From an uncultured Prevotella sp. (lineage in GTDB: Bacteria > Bacteroidota > Bacteroidia > Bacteroidales > Bacteroidaceae): a stretch of DNA of 12,438 nucleotides. The stretch is from positions 1-12,438 of the forward strand of contig URCI01000068.1 in the NCBI GenBank assembly GCA_900546345.1. Reading direction: 5' to 3'. Of the stretch, positions 5,691 through 12,438 are shown one piece after another. The position numbers and the translations under genes are program-made. The notes beneath the pieces were generated by a model. It did no database searches, had not been told where the DNA came from, and saw only the letters and a list, made by a program, of their open reading frames with translations. Position 1 is the first letter of the stretch. Each line of letters begins with the position of its first letter.

Positions 5691-5698
5691 TATTTTTG
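5691..5698 (+). promoter_or_regulatory. -7 element of the DUF4143 ATPase promoter
   Basis: TATTTTTG matches TAnnTTTG, 36 bases before the ATG at 5734. No TTTG is found 19-20 bases upstream; that place is taken by the end of repeat unit B3, and unit B4 fills the spacer. A protein bound to the repeats would therefore cover the promoter. Confidence 0.55.
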
Positions 5699-5733
5699 CC
5701 AAAGATAATAATGACTTTATACTTAGGACACAA

Positions 5734-7029
5734 ATGGAACGCAGCATTATCTCACAACTCAAAGCATGGAAGGAAAGCCCGTTGCGCAAGCCACTTATCC
5801 TCGCCGGTGCCCGTCAAGTGGGCAAAACCTACATCCTCAAGGAGTTTGGTAAAAGGGAATACGAGCATGTTGCCTACATCAACTGCGACAACAACCGCGA
5901 AGTAGCCAACTTGTTTGCAGAAGACTACGACATGAAGCGCGTGATGCTCGTGATTGGTGCCTTGACCGGACAGCCCATTCTCCCTGGCAAAACACTGATC
6001 ATCCTCGACGAGATACAAGAATTGCCAAAGGGGCTATCGTCCCTGAAATATTTCTGTGAGAACGCTCCGGAGTACCATGTTGCCGTGGCGGGATCGTTGC
6101 TCGGTGTCGCTCTACATCGTGGAGAATCGGCTCCAGTGGGCAAAGTAGACATCATCCGCCTGTATCCGATGACCTTCGAAGAGTTTCTCCTGGCCAAAGA
6201 TGAAAAACAGCTATTAGAAATCCTTAAGGCTCAGGACTGGGCTACAACCTCGTTGCTCCACGACAAACTGACTAAACTGCTCCGTGAATATTACTTTGTT
6301 GGAGGCATGCCTGAGGCTGTCAGCACATTTTTGCAGACCAACGATGCCAACCAGGTACGACGTGTGCAGGACAATATCTTGTTTGTTTATCGCAGCGATA
6401 TGTCGAAGCACGTCTCTCCCGACGAAGCTACCCGCATCGGTATGGTGTGGCAGTCTATACCTTCGCAACTGGCCAAAGAGAATAAGAAATTCATCTATGG
6501 CGCAGTCAGAAAAGGTGCACGCGCCAAGGATTTCGAGACAGCCATACAGTGGTTGACCGATGCAGGACTCATCTATAGGGTGCCACGCGTCAGAGAAGCA
6601 GGCATGCCTCTGAAGTTCTATGAAGACCTCAACGCCTTCAAGATCTTTGTCCTCGACGTAGGATTGTTGGGAGCTATGAGCGAGATGGACCCGGCGCAGA
6701 TGCTGATGTCAAGCAGTGCTATGACAGAGAGCAAAGGCGCATTCACCGAGAACTATGTACTGTGCCAACTGAAAACAATGGATGGAATGCCCATTTACTA
6801 CTACAGCCGGGACGACTCCAGACTGGAAGTGGACTTCATCGCTCAATACCACGGAAAGATTATCCCCATAGAAGTCAAGGCCGAAGTAAACCTGAAAGCT
6901 AAATCGCTGAAGGCTTTTATGGAAAAGCACACCAACCTGCATGCCATCCGCTTCAGCATGTCGCCCTATAAAGAGCAGGACTGGGTGACCAACATTCCGC
7001 TCTACGGTGTGAGAGAAATAGAAGCATAA
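5734..7029 (+). CDS. AAA_14 ATPase with C-terminal DUF4143
   Basis: A 431-residue protein of the AAA_14/DUF4143 family. The N-terminal domain has Walker A GARQVGKT (residues 25-32) and Walker B LIILDE (88-93), then 'VAVAGSLLGVAL', the sensor strand. 'YPMTFEEFL' and 'EYYFVGGMPEAV' are typical family blocks. The C-terminal DUF4143 part has 'LEVDFI' with D367 and 'IEVKAE' with E380-x-K382, the layout of a PD-(D/E)xK nuclease core. The family is very common in Bacteroidetes and its biological role is not known to me. A longer reading from 5623 exists, but it would translate the 33-bp repeats and start before the promoter, so I chose the ATG at 5734. The gene stands alone, preceded by the seven-unit repeat array. 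I see no terminator in the 80 bases after it. Confidence 0.9.
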   Translation: MERSIISQLKAWKESPLRKPLILAGARQVGKTYILKEFGKREYEHVAYINCDNNREVANLFAEDYDMKRVMLVIGALTGQPILPGKTLIILDEIQELPKGLSSLKYFCENAPEYHVAVAGSLLGVALHRGESAPVGKVDIIRLYPMTFEEFLLAKDEKQLLEILKAQDWATTSLLHDKLTKLLREYYFVGGMPEAVSTFLQTNDANQVRRVQDNILFVYRSDMSKHVSPDEATRIGMVWQSIPSQLAKENKKFIYGAVRKGARAKDFETAIQWLTDAGLIYRVPRVREAGMPLKFYEDLNAFKIFVLDVGLLGAMSEMDPAQMLMSSSAMTESKGAFTENYVLCQLKTMDGMPIYYYSRDDSRLEVDFIAQYHGKIIPIEVKAEVNLKAKSLKAFMEKHTNLHAIRFSMSPYKEQDWVTNIPLYGVREIEA

Positions 7030-7076
7030 TACATTAAAATCACCCTACTCCATATAGCTCGTCAGAAAATTATTAT

Positions 7077-7084
7077 TAACTTTG
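7077..7084 (+). promoter_or_regulatory. -7 element of the cyclo-ligase/sensor promoter
   Basis: TAACTTTG, an exact TAnnTTTG match, 26 bases before the ATG at 7111. No good -33 element is visible. Confidence 0.6.
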
Positions 7085-7110
7085 CCATTTCTAAGTAACA
7101 CCTTTGAAAT

Positions 7111-7695
7111 ATGAGCGACCTCCATTCTTTAAAACAACAACTCCGGAAAGACATCCGACAGCGGAAACAACAATACTCCCTGGAGCAACGTGAGGTTTGG
7201 TCGAAAGAGATCGAACAGAAGCTGCTCGACCACCCACGCCTGCAGACTGCCCGCGTGGTGATGCTCTACTATGCGCTACCCGATGAGGTGGACACGCGAC
7301 ATCTCGTCAACACACTGCTCAAGGAGGGCAAGACGGTCGTCCTGCCGAAATGCATCGACAAGGAACATATCGAACCACGGCAATACACAGGGCCGGATGA
7401 TCTCGCCGAAGGCATCTACAACCTGCTCGAACCGGTCGGTAAGCCTTACGACGCGCTCGGAGACATCGAGCAGATCATCGTGCCGGGCATGAGTTTCGAC
7501 AGCAAGGGACATCGCCTCGGACGCGGACGCGGATACTATGACCGCTTCCTGGCTCAGGTGCCGCAGGCTTACAAGATCGGCGTGTGCTTTGACTTCCAGC
7601 GTGTGGAGCAAGTGCCGGTCGACGAGAACGACCAGGTGATGGACGAGGTGCTCAGCAACAAGCCCTTCTCATCGCAAGGACAAGAACAGCAATAG
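7111..7695 (+). CDS. 5-formyltetrahydrofolate cyclo-ligase
   Basis: This enzyme (MTHFS, called YgfA or Fau in other species) uses ATP to convert 5-formyltetrahydrofolate to 5,10-methenyltetrahydrofolate, salvaging a dead-end folate. The 194-residue product has the family marks in order: an N-terminal Arg/Lys-rich helix 'LRKDIRQRKQQYS' (11-23), 'YYALPDEVDT' (53-62), 'PGMSFD' (125-130), the nucleotide-binding 'RLGRGRGYYDR' (135-145) and the C-terminal 'VPVDENDQVMDEV' (168-180). The third G of the usual GRGGGYYDR loop is R here (GRGRGYYDR), a mild variant. Length is normal, with a Gln-rich tail. The next gene starts 16 bases downstream, so the two are probably co-transcribed, although I see no functional link between them. 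Confidence 0.93.
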   Translation: MSDLHSLKQQLRKDIRQRKQQYSLEQREVWSKEIEQKLLDHPRLQTARVVMLYYALPDEVDTRHLVNTLLKEGKTVVLPKCIDKEHIEPRQYTGPDDLAEGIYNLLEPVGKPYDALGDIEQIIVPGMSFDSKGHRLGRGRGYYDRFLAQVPQAYKIGVCFDFQRVEQVPVDENDQVMDEVLSNKPFSSQGQEQQ

Positions 7696-7711
7696 CAAAG
7701 CAAGACCCACC

Positions 7712-10700
7712 ATGACACCCAAGCTACAACACGATATGCTCCGTCTCTGTCAGAAGACTCTTTCCCACAGCCACCCTCTGCGACCCACGCGGTGGACAAG
7801 GGCTTTGCTTGTCATGCTTTGCGCTCTGTTGCTTACTGGCTGCAACAAGGAAAAGGAAAAATGGGGATGGGACGAGATCGAGACCTATTTCGATGAGCCG
7901 CTCGCTTCCCTCTCGACCGAAGGCGACAGCGTGCACTGGGTAGGCGGTGAATACGGCGACCTCTGGCGCATGACGGCAAAAGGACGGCAACACTATAAAC
8001 TTGGATCGGAGCGTATCTATCACGTCGTCAGACACGGCAGCGACTATTGGATCGGGCACCGCAACGGTGGACTGGCGCAATATCATTTCGACGGAAAGGC
8101 GTTCACACTCCTGCGCCATTATCCCATCGACATCAAAGGTCTTCACTACTCGGTCTACGACATCAAGTGGAAGGGTGACCACCTCTATGCCGCCACCAGC
8201 CAAGGCCTCTTCGCCTTGAATCGCGGAAGTCAGACCCTAGAAAAGGTCTATCCCCGCGACCGCAGCAACCGCATACCCTTTGCCGCACCGCAGGTCACAC
8301 CGCTTCCCAACGGCCGGCTGGCTCTCGCCACCGACAGTGGACTCGTACTGGTCAACGCACAGTCGGGAAAAGCCCAGGTTCTCCATCCCGGTCTCAAGAT
8401 CACCTGGGTGGAACAACACGGGCACCGTCTCTGCTATCTCGCCGGCAACCACTACTATGAGCGCAAGGACGATGGCCGTGAAGCAGTCTTTACGCTCCCC
8501 GATGCCGTCACCAGCTTCTTCCGCTCGGGCAAGACCTACTGCTTTCTCAGCCGCACCCATGCCTTTCTCTCCGACGATCTCCACCACTTTTCCCATTTGT
8601 CATTGCGGCGACCCGTACCTTCTAAGTCCTCACATGTGGTCACGCAGTCAGTGACAGACGACTTCGTGTGGCTGGTCACTGACCATGCCGTGTGGCGGTT
8701 GCCATGTCATCTGTCGAGCACAGCACCCTACCCGATTGTCGCTGCCTGCCTGGACGAGCAGCGCCTCTGCTTTGTCGATGCCCACGGCAACGTATTCGCA
8801 CTGCACAGTGACAGCAGACAGGCAAGCAAGATCTTTGACTTCCTCCACCCCAACACCATCGTCGACTGCGTGGCCGACAACGGCACGCTCTATTATCTCA
8901 ACAACCAGCAACAGGTCTTCCGGCTCAGTCTCGGCAACCAACTCTGGGGCAACTATCTCAGCAGCTTCTCCCATAAGCTGTTCTCTACGGGGAAAAAGGT
9001 GACAGCAATGGGATTACTGCCCACCAAGACTCCTATATTATATATAGGTATACAGGACGGTCTGGTGAAGATCCCACTCGACAGCCGCAAGACACATCAT
9101 GTCGACTCGTTTCGTGACAAGTACGTCACCTCGTTCTACACAGCTCCCGACAACCAGCGAATGCTGATCTCCACGCTCAACGACGGGCTGTGGACCGACA
9201 ACGGAAATGGTCCGCAACGGGCCTTCGCAAGGCAACAGTTGAGTCCGAGGCTGACAGCGGTCATCGACACCTATCCTCCCGCCACACTGATGGCCACCAA
9301 CGACAATATCTTTCTGCAAGGCGGCCGAGACACCATCAGAGTGGAGGGTACCTCGGCGCTGTTGCCTGCCAACGACAGCATTGTCTATGCACTCCTGGAA
9401 CGGGGCGTGATGAAGATCCGCGTGAAGGGACAGCGACTCAAGACTGTGGCCACATTCTTCCGCGACATCAAGTTCCATTCGCAAGCATCCTTGGTCTGCA
9501 ACGGGCGACTCTACCTCGGAAGTGACCTCGGCGTTCTCAGCTTCAAACCCAACAAGGAAAGGCAGGCCGAATGGATCCCCATGGAAACCAGTGTGATCAC
9601 ACGACGCAACCTCCTGGAGGGTTCGGCCATCATGGTCGGCACACTGTTGCTCATCTATCTCTTCTTGCTGCGTGCCCGCCGGTCAAACAATCAGGAGCTG
9701 AAGGCCCGACAGCGCGACCTGACACGCAGACTGGATGCAGTAAAGAGTTTTATGACGATTCTTAGCGATGAAGACAAGCAAGAGGCACGTGACATACAAC
9801 AAGCCATTCAGAGCCTCGCCTTACGCAAGCACCAATCTTGGCGAGTCTCCAACCAACACTTCGCTGCGGTTTCCGATCGCATCATGCGGCTCAACAGTCA
9901 TGCGACTCTCTATTTCATGCGGCTTGTCCTGCGTCAAGCCGACGACATCGAGAAGACGGAGCTCTTCGACGCACACCAGCTCATCGCCGACAGCAACCAA
10001 GCTGTCACGCAGGGACAACCGGAACAGTTGGGAGTACAAGCAACGAAAAACGCGGCCTGGCTCCAACAGATCGCTGCTATCCGTGCAGAGCTTGACAAAG
10101 ACCAGGCGATGCTCGTTGGCACACTGCCCGTGGCGGGCATCAGCGATGATCTGTCAGCGCTTATCGAGAGCTACCGCAAGGGACTGGCCATCAAGTCGAT
10201 TGACGACATGCAACCGATGCTCGACACCATCCGGCAGCGTATGAAGGCACTGATGTCGGCCGAAACTCACGGCACACTGCTCAACTTCGTCCATCAACGC
10301 CTCGCGGACATCAACGCATTAGAAAAACAGGACAAAGTGGCTGCAACGCTGAGCCGTCAGTGGGAGGACATGCTCAAGACAACGACAGAATCAGACCGCA
10401 TCGTATTATTACGGCGTCTGCAACATCTCGACGACCGCTATCACGAGCTGCTCGCCCTGCAACAGTTGCAGCATCTCATCGCGCGATACACGCTTGAGGA
10501 CCGCCGTGGCGACGACACACACGATACAGTACGCGGCATCAAAGCACAGACCGACCGCCTCTATGCCGCTCTCTTCCGCTCGGATCCGCGCCTGATGACC
10601 TCCATCCTGCAATGGAGCAGTGGCGAAAATCAGCCTGCCCGGGTGATGGCACTGCTGTTGGCTGACCACAAGGTGAAGCGCTTGCTCATCCCGGGCATGC

Positions 10701-10840
10701 TCAACGTGGCCAGCAACCTCAATCCCGTCATCAGCCGACTCGTCAAGGGCAAGCTCGTTCCGGCGGAAGGGGAACTCCGACAATATGCCGAGCGACATCC
10801 GTCGAGCATCGCGGAGTATATCCTCATGCTGACGGAGTAA
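7712..10840 (+). CDS. Predicted membrane sensor: periplasmic propeller-like domain, one TM, long helical cytoplasmic domain
   Basis: A 1042-residue protein I cannot place in a named family. It starts with a basic region and a hydrophobic segment ending in LLTGC (residues 40-44), a lipobox; this may be a lipoprotein signal or simply an N-terminal membrane anchor. Residues about 60-620 are beta-rich with blade-like motifs such as 'YWIGHRNGGL' (112-121), 'YAATSQGLFAL' (159-169) and 'LALATDSGLVLV' (203-214), like the Reg_prop propellers of Bacteroidetes hybrid sensors. A transmembrane helix (about 637-653) is followed by RARR, placing the rest in the cytoplasm. Residues 660-1042 are almost all helical, with a coiled-coil-like start. 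There is no histidine-kinase HATPase or receiver motif. A stretch near 982-1015 ('KRLLIPGMLNVASNLNPVIS') could be a degenerate helix-turn-helix. M9 is another possible start. It sits 16 bases after the cyclo-ligase gene. Confidence 0.8.
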   Translation: MTPKLQHDMLRLCQKTLSHSHPLRPTRWTRALLVMLCALLLTGCNKEKEKWGWDEIETYFDEPLASLSTEGDSVHWVGGEYGDLWRMTAKGRQHYKLGSERIYHVVRHGSDYWIGHRNGGLAQYHFDGKAFTLLRHYPIDIKGLHYSVYDIKWKGDHLYAATSQGLFALNRGSQTLEKVYPRDRSNRIPFAAPQVTPLPNGRLALATDSGLVLVNAQSGKAQVLHPGLKITWVEQHGHRLCYLAGNHYYERKDDGREAVFTLPDAVTSFFRSGKTYCFLSRTHAFLSDDLHHFSHLSLRRPVPSKSSHVVTQSVTDDFVWLVTDHAVWRLPCHLSSTAPYPIVAACLDEQRLCFVDAHGNVFALHSDSRQASKIFDFLHPNTIVDCVADNGTLYYLNNQQQVFRLSLGNQLWGNYLSSFSHKLFSTGKKVTAMGLLPTKTPILYIGIQDGLVKIPLDSRKTHHVDSFRDKYVTSFYTAPDNQRMLISTLNDGLWTDNGNGPQRAFARQQLSPRLTAVIDTYPPATLMATNDNIFLQGGRDTIRVEGTSALLPANDSIVYALLERGVMKIRVKGQRLKTVATFFRDIKFHSQASLVCNGRLYLGSDLGVLSFKPNKERQAEWIPMETSVITRRNLLEGSAIMVGTLLLIYLFLLRARRSNNQELKARQRDLTRRLDAVKSFMTILSDEDKQEARDIQQAIQSLALRKHQSWRVSNQHFAAVSDRIMRLNSHATLYFMRLVLRQADDIEKTELFDAHQLIADSNQAVTQGQPEQLGVQATKNAAWLQQIAAIRAELDKDQAMLVGTLPVAGISDDLSALIESYRKGLAIKSIDDMQPMLDTIRQRMKALMSAETHGTLLNFVHQRLADINALEKQDKVAATLSRQWEDMLKTTTESDRIVLLRRLQHLDDRYHELLALQQLQHLIARYTLEDRRGDDTHDTVRGIKAQTDRLYAALFRSDPRLMTSILQWSSGENQPARVMALLLADHKVKRLLIPGMLNVASNLNPVISRLVKGKLVPAEGELRQYAERHPSSIAEYILMLTE

Positions 10841-10846
10841 CACACT

Positions 10847-10873
10847 AAAAAAAGGCCGTCATCGCAGCGGCCT
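10847..10873 (-). terminator. Terminator of the PrsW-family gene
   Basis: AGGCCG (10853-10858) pairs with CGGCCT (10868-10873). On the minus strand the stem is followed by seven T residues (plus-strand A run 10847-10853). The stem touches the stop codon of the minus-strand gene. It sits in the 32-base gap between two convergent genes and could stop transcripts from both sides, though the T-run favours the minus strand. Confidence 0.75.
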
Positions 10874-11898
10874 CATTTACGCAGTTTTTCTCTCAGCACA
10901 TTGCTCCGTCTCAGATAGGCCATGAGCAGAAACACGCTCAAGAAGGCAATGAGCAAGGAGACGATATAAAAGGCTCCAGCAAAAAGATCATAGAGGCCGT
11001 GGAGCGTGGCGGGGATAGCCAGCGCCAGCACATAGAGCGACTTGCGGTAACGGGGATAGAGACCGGCCATGCCCACGAAATAGCCGCAGATACCGGCCCA
11101 CACGGCGTGAAGAAACGGCAGAGAGGTCAGTCGTGCGATGTTCAGCACAAAAGCTGTGGTGTAGTCGGCCTTGATGTTGATCGTCGTCTGATACTGTACG
11201 CCTTCGAAAACGCCAAAGGCGATACCGGCCATGAGACCATAGAACACCATCGTCTGCGGCAGTTGTGGCTCTTTGGCCCGCCGCTCAAGGATAAGCAGAG
11301 GGATCATCTTGGCAAACTCCTCAGTCAGTCCGATGCCGAGAATGTAGCCTAAGATGCTCAGCGGAAATGGCGCAGAGGTGAAGGCGTAGAAGAAATTCAG
11401 CTCATTGAGCCCCGAGAAGATAATAAACACACCGAGCTGGGTAAGGAAGAACGTGGAGATGGCGTTCTTTTGGCTGATCTGCCGCGTGCGGAAGAAATAG
11501 GCAAAAAACAGTCCCCAGATCGTGGCGAAATAGAGGCTCACGACATAAAAGACCAGATAGCCGCCGATGGGCAGCAACATGATGATCGAGAGCGACAGAC
11601 CCACGATGGCGAGGATCAGCAGGCGCTTGTCCTCCATGATATGATGGCGCTCCATATCGTCCTTGGGAAAGATAAACGCGTGCCCGATATACCGCAGCTG
11701 CTGCATGAGCGTGCCATGGCTGCGCACGCGGGGATGGATGCCAAGCGCATCGAGCAGTTCTTCGATGGTGCCTTCCTCTCCGGTCTCGGCGTCGCGTGCC
11801 CGGTCGTTGAGCAACAGCCGACCTTGCTCTACATAGTGTGCGATGTCTATGGCCTCGTAGGGTCCGTATTCGTGATTATTTCTAATAATGATCAACAT
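10873..11898 (-). CDS. PrsW-family intramembrane protease with N-terminal GYF-like domain
   Basis: A 341-residue membrane protein. Residues 1-55 look like the GYF_2 domain ('NNHEYGPYEAIDI' then a short helical and beta part), a small module often placed ahead of membrane proteins in Bacteroidetes. From about residue 92 on there are seven or more hydrophobic helices with the PrsW motifs: EE193-194 and K197 ('LTEEFAKMIPL'), F228 with E232 ('FGVFEG'), H264 ('FLHAVWAG') and H300-x3-D304 ('LHGLYD'). PrsW of Bacillus subtilis makes the first cut in the anti-sigma factor RsiW, but the family (CPBP-related) is wide and the target here is unknown. All likely metal-binding residues are kept. No Bacteroidetes promoter is obvious upstream. 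It is convergent with the sensor gene. Confidence 0.85.
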   Translation of the reverse strand: MLIIIRNNHEYGPYEAIDIAHYVEQGRLLLNDRARDAETGEEGTIEELLDALGIHPRVRSHGTLMQQLRYIGHAFIFPKDDMERHHIMEDKRLLILAIVGLSLSIIMLLPIGGYLVFYVVSLYFATIWGLFFAYFFRTRQISQKNAISTFFLTQLGVFIIFSGLNELNFFYAFTSAPFPLSILGYILGIGLTEEFAKMIPLLILERRAKEPQLPQTMVFYGLMAGIAFGVFEGVQYQTTINIKADYTTAFVLNIARLTSLPFLHAVWAGICGYFVGMAGLYPRYRKSLYVLALAIPATLHGLYDLFAGAFYIVSLLIAFLSVFLLMAYLRRSNVLREKLRK

Positions 11899-11948
11899 AA
11901 GCAGTGATTTTAGCGTAGCAGAGCGCCTGCTGTGTTCACAGAGGCATT

Positions 11949-12075
11949 CTACCGGATGGAGATATTGAATTGATTCGTCTTGTTGAGGATGTCGATGACA
12001 TGTGTTTCTTCACAGTACTGATACTTGTCCACAATACCGTTGGAAGATGCTGTCAAAGTCACGCTCGTCGTTCAT
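11949..12075 (-). pseudogene. Possible short gene remnants (ECF sigma-like start; unknown C-terminus)
   Basis: An ATG at 12073-12075 opens a 21-codon reading, 'MNDERDFDSIFQRY' and a few more residues, then a TGA at 12010-12012. The opening resembles the N-terminus of extracytoplasmic-function sigma factors. In another frame, open from 12071 to a TAG at 11949-11951, a 40-residue reading ends 'HVIDILNKTNQFNISIR', which looks like a protein end that I do not recognise. A promoter-like box lies 36 bases upstream. The pieces fit a sigma-factor gene cut short by a deletion that joined it to the end of another gene, but both are short and either could be chance. Confidence 0.3.
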
Positions 12076-12110
12076 GCCGCTGGTTCTTTGTCTTAATGAT
12101 TATCACTTTG

Positions 12111-12118
12111 CAAAATTA
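12111..12118 (-). promoter_or_regulatory. Promoter-like -7 box facing the 12075 start
   Basis: On the minus strand TAATTTTG matches TAnnTTTG, 35 bases before the ATG at 12075. No TTTG lies at the expected distance upstream. Between here and the terminal palindrome (12119-12386) I see no gene. Confidence 0.4.
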
Positions 12119-12235
12119 CCGATTTTTTCCCGCTTATCTGTAATTTCTTTAGGAAAAAACAAATTATCCACAAAAAACCGTAACCAAAATACAACGCTTG
12201 ACGTTTAAAAATAACTGACTAAAACATACTCGCTC

Positions 12236-12288
12236 ACAGTTCAGATCTAGAAAAATCTTAAGCGCGAGAATGAGAGAAAACGAACTGT
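12236..12288. repeat. Small inverted repeat ACAGTTC / GAACTGT
   Basis: Seven-base perfect arms at 12236-12242 and 12282-12288 with a 39-base loop, in a stretch with no gene. A weak AGAT/ATCT pair lies inside. It could be chance at this length. Confidence 0.3.
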
Positions 12289-12386
12289 AATGAAGGAAAC
12301 GGGCGGGGTCAATTCATTATCTCGGTTGTTTCTATCGCCTATTTCAGTGTTTTTTGCCGCTCATCTCGGTCGCCTGACCGGATAAA

Positions 12387-12438
12387 ACAAGTGAGCTGAC
12401 ACAAAATTCTCTAGAGAATTTTGTGTCAGCTCACTTGT
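12387..12438. repeat. Perfect 52-bp palindrome at the window end
   Basis: The last 26 bases are the exact reverse complement of the preceding 26, with the centre CTCTAGAG between 12412 and 12413 and no loop. The window stops exactly where the palindrome ends, so its true extent is unknown. Confidence 0.97.

Noticed and set aside
5551..5733. 60-codon minus-strand reading with repeated 'PHFFTR' motifs
   Set aside because: The motif is simply the translation of the 33-bp repeats. The period is a multiple of three, so any array of this kind gives such a pattern.
12164..12172. TTATCCACA, a perfect DnaA-box consensus
   Set aside because: Single copy, with no cluster, no AT-rich unwinding region beyond the general AT richness and no dnaA or parA genes nearby. 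Not enough for an origin.

Overview
The window looks like a Bacteroidales chromosome fragment, most likely Prevotellaceae. Three things point there. Several genes are preceded by Bacteroidetes-type promoters (TTTG, about 19-20 bases, TAnnTTTG) and most lack a Shine-Dalgarno sequence. The gene families are typical of Prevotella and relatives: BspA-like leucine-rich-repeat surface protein, ATPase/DUF234 and ATPase/DUF4143 genes, and an AraC regulator of the 'KTDCGVDF' type. The intergenic spaces are rich in GC-rich palindromes of the kind seen in that group. The window ends exactly at the end of a perfect 52-bp palindrome, so it is probably a whole contig, or its right edge is a contig edge.

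Layout. 1-1110 is a decayed zone. It holds a deletion remnant of an AraC-family regulator that still has its promoter (minus strand), a frameshifted C-terminal remnant of a BspA-like surface protein (plus), and a cluster of palindromic repeats. 1130-2566 (minus) is an AAA+ ATPase with a C-terminal nuclease-like DUF234 region, bracketed by a 60-bp direct repeat (59/60). 2640-3075 is non-coding and full of repeats. 3087-4349 (minus) is panD and panC, for pantothenate synthesis. Divergent from them, 4602-5229 (plus) is rplU-rpmA (ribosomal proteins L21 and L27), closed by a strong terminator. 5311-5690 holds seven ordered 33-bp-period repeat units that run into the promoter of a second, unrelated AAA ATPase (AAA_14 plus DUF4143, 5734-7029). 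7111-10840 is a two-gene unit: 5-formyltetrahydrofolate cyclo-ligase and a 1042-residue predicted membrane sensor with a periplasmic propeller-like domain. 10873-11898 (minus) is a PrsW-family membrane protease with an N-terminal GYF-like domain. 11949-12438 contains only possible short gene remnants, one promoter-like site and the terminal palindrome.

How the parts relate. panC/panD, rplU/rpmA and the cyclo-ligase are housekeeping genes. The two ATPase genes with their repeats, and the decayed genes at both ends, are the accessory part. The most unusual structures are the 33-bp repeat array touching the DUF4143 ATPase promoter, the long direct repeats around the other ATPase, and the sensor protein with an uncharacterised helical C-terminal domain of about 390 residues. 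All calls come from reading the sequence; no database search was run.
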